From Martinezella rhizogenes (GTDB lineage: Bacteria > Pseudomonadota > Alphaproteobacteria > Rhizobiales > Rhizobiaceae), in contig NZ_JAPYZZ010000006.1 in NCBI RefSeq assembly GCF_027460065.1, positions 219,334 to 283,333 of the forward strand: a stretch of DNA of 64,000 nucleotides, in the 5' to 3' direction. The notes under the pieces are model-generated. The model was not told where the DNA came from and did no database searches. It saw only the letters and a program-made list of their open reading frames with translations. Made by a program: the position numbers and the translations under genes. Shown one piece after another: positions 53,770 through 64,000 of the stretch. Position 1 is the first letter of the stretch. Each line of letters opens with the position of its first letter.

Positions 53770-56289
53770 ATGTTCATCGATAAGTTTTTGTCTCGCTTCA
53801 AGATCAAGGCGAAGGTCCTGATCGTCGTCGTGCCATTCATCATCACGATATCTGCGGTTGGATTGACCGGGCTTTACGCGTCCGGACTGCTTCAAGGCAG
53901 AATGGAGATATCTAACAGCGTTCTGCAATCTCTCGGCGGGTTCAAAGATCTTTACGGCTCGATGGACGCCTTTCTCCGGGATACGGATCAGGCAAGAAGA
54001 GATGGCCTGTATAACGAGATAACGGCGCAGCGAGACATACTTGATGCAACGTTGAAACAAATCGGAGACAACGACGGGCGAGACGCTCTCGTGCAGGCAT
54101 CGTCTGAAACGATCGTCCTGCGCCAGACAATCGACAGCCTTTGGGCGCTCCACGAACGGGAGGTGGCTCTCCGCCTCTCTATTGATAGTGCGCAGAAGTC
54201 GCTAGTCGACTCACGCACGAAATTGGCAGAGGCGACTCAACAGCTCGACCAGGATCTTCGCGCTGGACAGAGCAGCGGGACCGCTACGCTGCGAGCAGCA
54301 GACCGCGTCTTGAAAGGCAGCGATACGTTGACTGAAATGCTTGATGATTTTTCAAAAGCGCAGGGGCCTGCAGACAAGCTGGACACTTTGTCAGGCGCAA
54401 TACCGCAAATTACAAAAGCGGCGCGGATGATTGAACTGTCTATTCCCCGGGACCAGAGTGAACTGGTCAAGACATTGCAGCAAGTCATAGCTGATCTTAA
54501 GGACCACCTTGCCGCCGGCCGGGATGCATCCGGAGACGAGGTCGAAGATGTCGCGCGACTGCGTCGTGCAGCGAGTGACGTTCAGGGCGCTGCCTTACGA
54601 ATGATGCGTCAGGCAAACTCAGTCTTCGTTCATCTGGATGACCGCACGGCAAAGACCGCATCGATATTGGAGAAGTCCAGGCGTCTTGATGCAGCGGTAC
54701 AATCTCTGCAGTTGGCCATCGCTGACATGACGGTCAAGGTCGACACGGACAACTACGATAAGCTTCACCAACAGATCGCATGGGTCAACTCCAACCTCGA
54801 GACACTGGTCGATAGCGCCCAGGGTCTGAACTTCGCTGATCAGATCTCCGCCGCCATAACCCCTGCAATTCAATCGCTCGATGCGGACGGAAAAATGCTT
54901 GTTACGGTCAACAGCAACCGAGAGGCCGATTACCACGCCGCTCGTGATCAATTGGACAACATTTGGCGTCAACTGACGAGCTTCGCGGAGTTACAAAAGC
55001 AATCCGCGGGAACCGAGCGCGGCCAGGCAAACAGTATTTCCGTGGCAACAACGGCGCTTGGGATCCTGGTCTCGATCATCGGCGGCATCGCGCTTGTTCT
55101 GACCCTGCAGCGTCCGATCGGCCAGATCACCGCCGCCATGCGCCGCATTGCCGACGGCGCGCTCGACACCAGTATCTTGGGCGAGAAGCGGCATGACGAA
55201 ATCGGCGACATGGCCCGTGCGCTGGGCATCTTCAAGGAGAATGCCATCTCGAAGATCCGCATCGAGGAGCAGAGCGACGAGGAGCGTCAGGCTGCCGAGC
55301 ATGAGCGTCAGCGCAACGATGCCGAAAAGCGCGAGATGGACCGCCAGATCGAGTTTGCGGTCAACGAGCTTGCCGCCGGTCTCGAACGCATGTCACAGGG
55401 CGACATCTCCACGACCATCGACACGCCGTTCATCGGCCGCCTCGAACAGCTGCGTGAAGACTTCAACGGGTCGATGCTCCGCCTGCAGGCGACCATGAGC
55501 CAGATCCGCGACAATGTCGAAATGATCCAGGGCAATGGCAACCAGATGGCCCAGTCGGCCGAGGATCTCGCCAAGCGCACGGAGCAGCAGGCGGCTTCGC
55601 TCGAAGAAACCGCTGCCGCCGTTGATGAGATCACCGTCACCGTCCGTTCGTCTGCCGAACGCGCCAAGGATGCCGACCAGATCGTCCGCCAGGCCAAGCG
55701 CAGCGCCGATGACTCGGCGACCGTCGTCGGCAAGGCGATCGACGCCATGGGCCGCATCGAAGATGCATCGCGCCAGATCGAGCAGATCATCGGCGTCATC
55801 GACGAGATCGCCTTCCAGACCAATCTGCTGGCGCTCAACGCCGGCATCGAGGCGGCGCGCGCCGGCGAAGCCGGCAAGGGCTTTGCGGTTGTGGCGATGG
55901 AAGTCCGCGAGCTGGCGCAACGCTCCGCCGCCGCGGCCCAGGAGATCAAGGGCCTGATCAACAAGTCGACGACCGAAGTCAGCTCCGGTTCGCAGTCCGT
56001 TCAGGAAACCGGCACGGCGCTCGCGAAGATCAGCACCCAGATCGTCACCCTTAGCCAGCATGTCGAAATGATCGCCCGCGCCAGCCACGATCAGTCTGGT
56101 GCCCTGCAGGAAGTCAATTCCACGGTAAACCAGATGGACCAGATGACACAGCAGAACGCGGCCATGGTGGAAGAAACCAGTGCAGCAAGCCGCGAGCTAG
56201 CGTCGCAAGCAGACAGTCTTCTCGCCCTGGTTCAGCAGTTCAAGATTGTCGCAGGGCCGCCGGAGGCGCAGTATCAAACCGCCGCCTGA
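53770..56289 (+). CDS. Methyl-accepting chemotaxis protein
   Basis: This 839-residue receptor has a membrane segment near residues 20-40, a periplasmic sensing domain of about 390 residues, a second membrane segment ([20 protein letters not shown]), a HAMP domain and a cytoplasmic signalling domain with the hairpin tip [20 protein letters not shown]. The start at 53770 has GAGGGG upstream. Plasmid-borne receptors next to opine genes may guide cells to opines or plant compounds; the ligand is unknown. The signalling half is noticeably richer in G and C at third positions than the sensing half. Confidence 0.93.
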   Translation: MFIDKFLSRFKIKAKVLIVVVPFIITISAVGLTGLYASGLLQGRMEISNSVLQSLGGFKDLYGSMDAFLRDTDQARRDGLYNEITAQRDILDATLKQIGDNDGRDALVQASSETIVLRQTIDSLWALHEREVALRLSIDSAQKSLVDSRTKLAEATQQLDQDLRAGQSSGTATLRAADRVLKGSDTLTEMLDDFSKAQGPADKLDTLSGAIPQITKAARMIELSIPRDQSELVKTLQQVIADLKDHLAAGRDASGDEVEDVARLRRAASDVQGAALRMMRQANSVFVHLDDRTAKTASILEKSRRLDAAVQSLQLAIADMTVKVDTDNYDKLHQQIAWVNSNLETLVDSAQGLNFADQISAAITPAIQSLDADGKMLVTVNSNREADYHAARDQLDNIWRQLTSFAELQKQSAGTERGQANSISVATTALGILVSIIGGIALVLTLQRPIGQITAAMRRIADGALDTSILGEKRHDEIGDMARALGIFKENAISKIRIEEQSDEERQAAEHERQRNDAEKREMDRQIEFAVNELAAGLERMSQGDISTTIDTPFIGRLEQLREDFNGSMLRLQATMSQIRDNVEMIQGNGNQMAQSAEDLAKRTEQQAASLEETAAAVDEITVTVRSSAERAKDADQIVRQAKRSADDSATVVGKAIDAMGRIEDASRQIEQIIGVIDEIAFQTNLLALNAGIEAARAGEAGKGFAVVAMEVRELAQRSAAAAQEIKGLINKSTTEVSSGSQSVQETGTALAKISTQIVTLSQHVEMIARASHDQSGALQEVNSTVNQMDQMTQQNAAMVEETSAASRELASQADSLLALVQQFKIVAGPPEAQYQTAA

Positions 56290-56423
56290 GATAAACCTCC
56301 CGCCGAGCTTCTGACCTCGAGGCTTGGCGAGGATCCCGCTTTCTCGGTTACTGTTCAACAAGCTCGAGTTCTTGCTCGAAGTGATCACGTTGCCAAGTCG
56401 TTCCCCTCGCTCGGCATTCGCCC

Positions 56424-57323
<900 letters not shown>

Positions 57324-57328
57324 TCACC

Positions 57329-57343
57329 ATAACATCTGTTTAT
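57329..57343 (+). promoter_or_regulatory. OccR-type operator between occR and occQ
   Basis: ATAACATCTGTTTAT fits ATAA-N7-TTAT, the pattern described for OccR, and also the general LysR T-N11-A rule. It lies just before the occR start and 127 bases before occQ, suitable for divergent control. A second site with the LysR pattern (TTATGAATTTGACCTAA) follows at about 57357. Confidence 0.65.
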
Positions 57344-57469
57344 TCTCACACCGTCATTATGAATTTGACCTAATGCGGGCCAAATGTAAACCTTTCCTCA
57401 CAAACGAAAATTCTTCCGGAACAACCGGGATCAGACGAGCGGCACCAGCTGTCGCGCGCAGGGAACGCT

Positions 57470-58183
57470 ATGGATTATTTTCAACTCATGGGCTTCGGCC
57501 CGGACGGGTGGGGCAATGATATGCTCAGGGCGACCGCGATGACGGTGGCCGTGGCATTCAGCGGCTTCGCAATCGGCCTCGTTTTCGGCTGTCTTGGCGC
57601 CGCTGCCAGCTTTTCCAGCTCTCGAGCGCTGCAGGCAGCGGCATCAGGATATACGACAGCCCTTCGTGGCATACCCGACCTGCTCGTCATCTATCTGTTT
57701 TACTTCGGATCGAGCTCGGTGATCTCCGGTGTCGCTTCGCTCTTCGGAAGTAGCGGCTTCGTCGGCGCTCCGGCGTTTCTGACAGGCGCGCTTGCCATCG
57801 GCGTGGTTTCAGGCGCCTACCAAACGCAGGTCCTGCGTGGGGCGGTTCTAGCTCTCAACAAGGGCGAGGTCGAGGCTGGTCGGGCTTACGGCATGGGGTC
57901 CTTGCTGTTGTTCAGGCGGATCGTTCTACCTCAGGCGGCGCGCTATGCCCTGCCCGGTGTCGGCAATGTCTGGCAACTGGTCCTGAAGGAATCCGCCCTT
58001 ATCTCGGTGATCGGCCTCGTCGAACTGATGCGCCAGGCGCAGGTTGGCTCGGGCTCGACCCGCCAGCCGTTCAGTTTCTACCTCACCGCCGCGGCACTCT
58101 ACCTGCTTATAACCTTCGTCTCAGGGCAGGCCTTCCGTCTGGCTGAGATGCGCTCCAGGCGCGGACTGCGGAGGGGCGTGTGA
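57470..58183 (+). CDS. occQ: Octopine ABC transporter permease OccQ
   Basis: This 237-residue permease of the polar amino-acid family has about five membrane segments and the conserved EAA loop (EVEAGRAYGMGSLLLFRRIV). It is the first gene of the occ operon and overlaps occM by four bases. Confidence 0.9.
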   Translation: MDYFQLMGFGPDGWGNDMLRATAMTVAVAFSGFAIGLVFGCLGAAASFSSSRALQAAASGYTTALRGIPDLLVIYLFYFGSSSVISGVASLFGSSGFVGAPAFLTGALAIGVVSGAYQTQVLRGAVLALNKGEVEAGRAYGMGSLLLFRRIVLPQAARYALPGVGNVWQLVLKESALISVIGLVELMRQAQVGSGSTRQPFSFYLTAAALYLLITFVSGQAFRLAEMRSRRGLRRGV

Positions 58184-58912
58184 TGCCGTTCGATCCCGCT
58201 TTTCTCTGGCAGACCCTCGTCGCGTTGCTTGGAGGCATCCCGCTCGCACTTGAACTCGCGGTGTTCTCGGTTGCGGCAGGAACGATCCTGGCCTTCGGAC
58301 TAGCCCTGATGCGCGTCTCGCGGCTTTGGTGGCTCGACCTGCCGGCGCGCTTCTACATTTTCGTGTTTCGCGGCACGCCGCTCCTCGTCCAGATCTACAT
58401 TATCTACTATGGCCTCAGCCAGTTTCCTGGCCTTCGGCATAGTTTCATCTGGCCATTTCTGCGCGACGCCTACTGGTGCGCGATGGCGGCACTCGCACTG
58501 AATACGGCTGCCTACACCGCCGAGATCATGCGGGGAGGTCTGCTTTCTGTGCCCGCTGGCCAGATCGAGGCCGCGAAAGCTTGCGGAATGGGCAGGGTGA
58601 AGCTGTTCCGCCGGATCGTGATCCCCCAGGCGATACGGCAGATGCTGCCTGGTTACAGCAATGAAGTGGTCCTGATGGTCAAGTCGACGTCGCTTGCTTC
58701 CACCATTACCATCATGGAGATCACTGGGATCGCAGCCAAACTGATCTCGGAAAGCTATCGCACCATCGAAGTCTTCGTGTGTGCCGGGGCTATCTACCTC
58801 ATCCTCAACTTCATCGTCGCGCGGCTTTTTATGTTGCTTGAATGGGTTTTGTGGCCCGAACGGCGCAAGGGCAGACGCACGACCGGCTCCGTCGATCAGA
58901 AGGGCGAACTCC

Positions 58913-58920
<8 letters not shown>
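58180..58920 (+). CDS. occM: Octopine ABC transporter permease OccM
   Basis: This 246-residue permease pairs with OccQ. The EAA loop is [20 protein letters not shown], preceded by the HisM-like segment [18 protein letters not shown]. It overlaps occP by eight bases. Confidence 0.9.
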
Positions 58921-60587
<1,667 letters not shown>

Positions 60588-60658
60588 TCGGCTGCTTTGC
60601 GGGATACGGCGCTTGCGCCGTATCCCAACCGTTAAAACAACGAAGACTCCGAGAAGCG

Positions 60659-61774
60659 ATGCACGACGTTGATATGACTATTGTTGGGGGCGGCCTGGTT
60701 GGCGCGTCCATTGCCTGGGGTCTTGCACGCTCAGGCATGAAGTCGCTGGTCCTCGACGGTGAGGATCTCGATTTGCGTGCATCACGGGCCAACTTCGCTC
60801 TGGTCTGGGTACAAGGCAAAGGCCTGCATGCCCCTCATTACGCTCTCTGGTCAGACGCGTCCGCCAAGAGATGGCCGACGATGGCAAAGGCCCTGCTCGA
60901 TGACAGTGGCATCGATGTGGGTCTGCAGCAGGACGGGGCATTTACGTTCGCACTCTCGCAAGACGAGTTCGAAGCAGCGCGCGAGGACATGGAGAGCATT
61001 GCGCTCGAGACCAACGGGCGGGCACCGCATTATGAAGTTCTCGATCGTCAGCAAACACTCGAACGGGTTCCCGGTATTGGCCCTGAGGTTGTCGGTTCGA
61101 TCTATTGTGCCGCAGACGGACATGTGAACGCGCTTCGCCTGTTTCACGCGCTCCACACCGCAATGGAAAAGACGGGGGCAACGTATCGCCCGCAGCACCG
61201 GGTTCAAATCATCGAACCTACCTCGGATGGCTTTGTTCTGAAGGGTGAGGGGGTTTCTATCGTTTCACGCCAGATCGTCCTTGCTGCCGGCCTCGACAAT
61301 GAAAGGCTGGCGCCCATGGTCGGCCTGTCATGCCCGCTCAAGCGCAGCAAGGGTCAGATCCTCGTCACCGAGAAGAGCCAGACCGCCCTCCCCTGCCTCT
61401 CTGCCGGGATGCGGCAGGCCGATGAGGGCGGGATCATGATCGGCGACAGCGAAGAAACCGACACCACCAGAATCTCATCATCATCGGACATCAGCGCTGT
61501 TCTCGCGAGCCGCGCCTTGAGGATATTCCCTGCTCTTTCGGACCTGAATGTCGTGCGTAGCTGGACGGGCTTCAGGGTCAAGACGGCCGACGGAGTTCCT
61601 ATCTACGATCATTCCGAGCGCTATCCGGGCGCCTTTCTTGTCGCCTGCCATTCGGGCGTCACCCTGGCCGCCAATCACGCTTTGATCGTGGCTCAGCAGA
61701 TCGCCGCTGGGCGTCTCGAAGACGATCTTTCCGCTTTTTCCGCCCGGAGGTTCCATGCTCGACAGGCTGCATAG
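60659..61774 (+). CDS. ooxB: Opine oxidase subunit B (DAO-family FAD oxidoreductase)
   Basis: This 371-residue protein has an N-terminal FAD-binding motif (MTIVGGGLVGASIAWGLARS) and the DAO-family C-terminal part (FRVKTADGVPIYDHSERYPG, ACHSGVTLAANHA). With subunit A and a small 2Fe-2S subunit it oxidatively cleaves octopine to arginine and pyruvate. D-hydroxyproline dehydrogenases have the same three-subunit design; the occ neighbours favour an opine. Confidence 0.85.
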   Translation: MHDVDMTIVGGGLVGASIAWGLARSGMKSLVLDGEDLDLRASRANFALVWVQGKGLHAPHYALWSDASAKRWPTMAKALLDDSGIDVGLQQDGAFTFALSQDEFEAAREDMESIALETNGRAPHYEVLDRQQTLERVPGIGPEVVGSIYCAADGHVNALRLFHALHTAMEKTGATYRPQHRVQIIEPTSDGFVLKGEGVSIVSRQIVLAAGLDNERLAPMVGLSCPLKRSKGQILVTEKSQTALPCLSAGMRQADEGGIMIGDSEETDTTRISSSSDISAVLASRALRIFPALSDLNVVRSWTGFRVKTADGVPIYDHSERYPGAFLVACHSGVTLAANHALIVAQQIAAGRLEDDLSAFSARRFHARQAA

Positions 61775-62078
61775 GATAGAACAACCTGTTCAATTCAGCT
61801 TCGATGGCGTGGTCATCGAAGCTGAACGTGGAGACATGCTCGCGACCGCGTTGCTAGCCGCTGGGGTCGATCGCGTCCGCCAGTCCGTCGTTGGCGGAAG
61901 CCCTCGCGCACCCTACTGCCTGATGGGCGTTTGCTTCGAGTGTCTGGTCACCGTGGATGGCGTTCAGAACCGTCAAGCCTGTCTGGTCGAGGTCGAGAAC
62001 GGGATGACAGTTCTAAGCCAGAAGGGCGCACCTACGATCCCCGGACTCGCGAAAAACGAAGAAGGGAGCGCGCCATGA
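61755..62078 (+). CDS. Small 2Fe-2S subunit of opine oxidase
   Basis: This 107-residue protein has the ferredoxin-like cysteines in APYCLMGVCFECLVTVDGVQ and NRQAC. It links the two oxidase flavoproteins. It overlaps ooxB by 20 bases and ooxA by four (ATGA). Confidence 0.88.
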   Translation: MLDRLHRIEQPVQFSFDGVVIEAERGDMLATALLAAGVDRVRQSVVGGSPRAPYCLMGVCFECLVTVDGVQNRQACLVEVENGMTVLSQKGAPTIPGLAKNEEGSAP

Positions 62079-63583
62079 GTTTTCGAGAAGTTTCAACGGC
62101 GTCGGATCTTCTGGATTTTTACGACCTTCTCGTCATCGGCGCCGGTCCTGCCGGAATGGCGGCGGCTGTCGAAGCGAGCGCGGCCGGAGCCCGGGTTGCG
62201 GTTCTGGACGAGAACCCTCGTCCGGGCGGGCAGATCTACCGCGAAATCACGCGAAATCGACCCGAACGAAGAGCATTTCTCGGGAAAGACTACTGGAAAG
62301 GAAAGCCTCTCGCGGAGGCGTTCGCCAACAGCAACGTCGATTACGCTCCACGCGCAACGGTCTGGAGTCTTGAGAGTCGGGACGACGCCGCGCCCAAGAC
62401 GCGCCATGTCCTAGGTGTCACCATCGCAGGCACAGCGCGGATGCTTGAAGCTGCCGCTATCGTTCTTGCGACCGGTGCGCAGGAGCGGCCCATGCCCGTG
62501 CCCGGTTGGACCTTGCCAGGGGTCATGACGGCAGGTGCCGCGCAGATCGCGCTCAAGGCAGCCGGCGCGATGCCGACGGGACCTGTTGTCCTGGCCGGCT
62601 GCGGGCCTCTTCTCTATCTCCTCGCAAGCCAGCTTGTCGACGCAGGTCTATCCGATCTCACCGTCCTCGATACTGCTCGGTCTCCGTTCCGGGCTGGCGT
62701 GCTCCGGCATATGCCGGAATTCCTGCTTTCGCCCTACGTGCTGAAAGGCGTGGGCCTGCTGTGGAAGGTCAAGCGTCGTGTGCGAGTGGTCTCCGGCGTC
62801 AGATCGATCGCGATCATAGGGACCCAGCACGCTGAAAGCGTACGCTACACCACCGGCCGAAGCGAGCGCACCATCCCTGCCAATTCGGTGCTTCTGCATC
62901 AGGGCGTGATCCCTTCGACAAGTTTGCCCAACGCGGCCGGATGCGAGTTGCAATGGAATGGCCCGCAACGGGCATTCCAGCCCGTCACAGACCATGACGG
63001 TCGGAGCAGCAGAAATGGCATCTATGTTGCCGGCGACGGATGCGGGATCGCCGGCGCGCAAGCCGCAGAGGTAAGTGGACGCGTTGCCGTTCTCGCGGCT
63101 CTTCGTGATCTGGGGCTCGCCAACACCGAAGCAGCAGCGCCGTTGATGCTGTCTCTGCATCGCCGATCCCGTCACTATTCGCGTGGAAGGGCGTTTCTGG
63201 ATGCACTCTATGTGCCCCGGCAAAGCTTTCTCGCACCATCGGACCCCGAAACGATCGTCTGCCGTTGTGAGGAAGTTACGGTGCGTAAGCTTCGCGAGGC
63301 TATTGCGCTCGGACCGCCCGGTCCGAACCAGTTAAAGACCTTCGTTCGCTGCGGGATGGGGCAGTGCCAGGGGCGCCTATGTGCCGCGACCGTCACTGAA
63401 ATCATGGCCGAGGAAAGAAAAGTCAGTCCCGCGAATGTGGGAACCTATCGCCTCCGTTCGCCGGTCAAACCGGTACGGCTTGCCGAACTTGCACACCTTC
63501 CACAAACGCCCCGCGCTTTGAAAGCGGTGACCGGAAGGGATCCCGTCGATCACGACGCCCAGGAAAAAGGACACATCTCATGA
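62075..63583 (+). CDS. ooxA: Opine oxidase subunit A
   Basis: This 502-residue protein has an FAD motif (LLVIGAGPAGMAAAVEASAA), an NAD(P)-type second Rossmann region and a C-terminal BFD-like [2Fe-2S] domain with cysteines in IVCRCEEVTVRKL and VRCGMGQCQGRLC. The length fits OoxA/NoxA. It overlaps ridA by four bases. Confidence 0.87.
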   Translation: MSFREVSTASDLLDFYDLLVIGAGPAGMAAAVEASAAGARVAVLDENPRPGGQIYREITRNRPERRAFLGKDYWKGKPLAEAFANSNVDYAPRATVWSLESRDDAAPKTRHVLGVTIAGTARMLEAAAIVLATGAQERPMPVPGWTLPGVMTAGAAQIALKAAGAMPTGPVVLAGCGPLLYLLASQLVDAGLSDLTVLDTARSPFRAGVLRHMPEFLLSPYVLKGVGLLWKVKRRVRVVSGVRSIAIIGTQHAESVRYTTGRSERTIPANSVLLHQGVIPSTSLPNAAGCELQWNGPQRAFQPVTDHDGRSSRNGIYVAGDGCGIAGAQAAEVSGRVAVLAALRDLGLANTEAAAPLMLSLHRRSRHYSRGRAFLDALYVPRQSFLAPSDPETIVCRCEEVTVRKLREAIALGPPGPNQLKTFVRCGMGQCQGRLCAATVTEIMAEERKVSPANVGTYRLRSPVKPVRLAELAHLPQTPRALKAVTGRDPVDHDAQEKGHIS

Positions 63584-63924
63584 CAGAACGACTCATCCGG
63601 ACCCCAACATTGCATCGCGTGGTGAAGCACAAGGGTATCGCCTATATCGGCGGGATCGTTGCTGACGATGAGAGCCTCGACATGGAGGGCCAGACCCGCC
63701 AGGTGCTGACGAAGCTCGACGCGTACCTCAAAGAGGCTGGCTCGGCGCGAGCCAACCTTCTGTCCGCCACGATCTTTATCACCGACATGAACGTGAAGCC
63801 GCAAATGGATGCTGTCTGGAAGGAATGGTTTGCTCCGGAGGAGTTGCCTGCCCGCGCGACCATCGGCGTTGCCGACCTTGGTGACACAACGCTGATCGAA
63901 CTCATAGCCACTGCTCATTACTGA
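63580..63924 (+). CDS. RidA/YjgF-family protein
   Basis: This 114-residue protein has the RidA pattern (GIAYIGGIVADDESLDMEGQ-TRQVL, FITDMNVKPQMDAVW, LPARATIGVADL). RidA proteins hydrolyse reactive enamines and imines released by amino-acid oxidation, which fits a gene directly after opine oxidase. Confidence 0.9.
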   Translation: MTERLIRTPTLHRVVKHKGIAYIGGIVADDESLDMEGQTRQVLTKLDAYLKEAGSARANLLSATIFITDMNVKPQMDAVWKEWFAPEELPARATIGVADLGDTTLIELIATAHY

Positions 63925-63945
63925 AGCCCGAAAGCCTGTTGAAGA

Positions 63946-63963
63946 GACCGCTGTATCGCGGTC
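63946..63963 (+). terminator. Hairpin after ridA
   Basis: GACCGC and GCGGTC pair around a 6-base loop. No clear T-run follows, so it may be an attenuator or processing site inside the operon rather than a strong terminator. Confidence 0.35.
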
Positions 63964-63979
63964 GTTGTTGGAGACCTCT

Positions 63980-64000
63980 ATGGAATGCACGTTGATCGGA
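63980..64000 (+). CDS. Start of a further gene, possibly arginase (cut by window edge)
   Basis: An ATG at 63980 begins MECTLIG, preceded by GGAGACC. Arginases often begin with a very similar segment, and arginase would be the next step after octopine cleavage. Only seven codons are visible, so this is a guess based mainly on context. Confidence 0.3.

Noticed and set aside
55393..56088. A 231-residue minus-strand frame.
   Set aside because: Antisense to the conserved signalling domain of the chemoreceptor.

Overview
This window is a piece of an Agrobacterium/Rhizobium tumour-inducing (Ti-type) plasmid. The evidence is a virB operon (virB1 to virB9, reading leftward off the edge), virA, a broken tzs, virK, virH1/virH2 and a virF-like F-box gene on one side, and an octopine uptake and oxidation operon with its LysR regulator OccR on the other. 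The mix looks mosaic: the occ/oox genes and virH are of the octopine-plasmid kind, while tzs is classically a nopaline-plasmid gene. At least eight sites match or nearly match the VirG-binding vir box (RTTDCAWWTGHAAY), so the left three quarters of the window is largely a vir regulon.

Layout. 1-7168: virB operon, minus strand. 7.5-8.4 kb: a pRiA4b ORF-3-like gene and a small ORF. 8593-11082: virA. 11854-12340 and 31742-31986: the two halves of tzs, separated by one 19,393-bp insertion (12341-31733) with 8-bp target duplications (GAATTACC). The insertion is a composite transposon with a complete IS66-type element at its left end and a related, 5'-truncated IS66-type element at its right end. 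Its cargo is a DNA phosphorothioation island: dndA, dndC, dndD and dndE, then a small protein, a second DndD-like ATPase, an FtsK-like translocase, a RecF/OLD-like ATPase paired with a DUF4435 TOPRIM-like protein (the PARIS AriA/AriB arrangement), and a phosphorothioation-associated methyltransferase. No dndB and no recognisable dndFGH are present, so the downstream genes are a candidate unassigned defence module coupled to the DNA sulfur mark. This is the most interesting part of the window.

32-39 kb: small and secreted proteins, IS debris with a HipA remnant, virK, virH2 and virH1. 39.5-44.4 kb: a small membrane protein, a cold-shock protein, and a two-gene AAA-ATPase/subtilisin-like protease pair. 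44.7-48.3 kb: a zeta-toxin operon and a divergent virF-like F-box gene, each with its own vir box in the shared intergenic region. 48.6-53.5 kb: IHF-beta-like and cold-shock proteins, small rhizobial unknowns, an XRE regulator, a decayed XRE gene and two unknown genes. 53.8-64 kb: a methyl-accepting chemotaxis protein, then occR divergent from occQ-occM-occP-occT-ooxB-(2Fe-2S subunit)-ooxA-ridA and the first codons of a possible arginase gene.

Working together: VirA senses plant signals and, through VirG (not in this window), switches on the virB secretion channel, virH detoxification genes, virK and candidate effectors; the occ operon lets the bacterium feed on octopine made by the transformed plant; the transposon adds a defence island at the cost of the cytokinin gene tzs.
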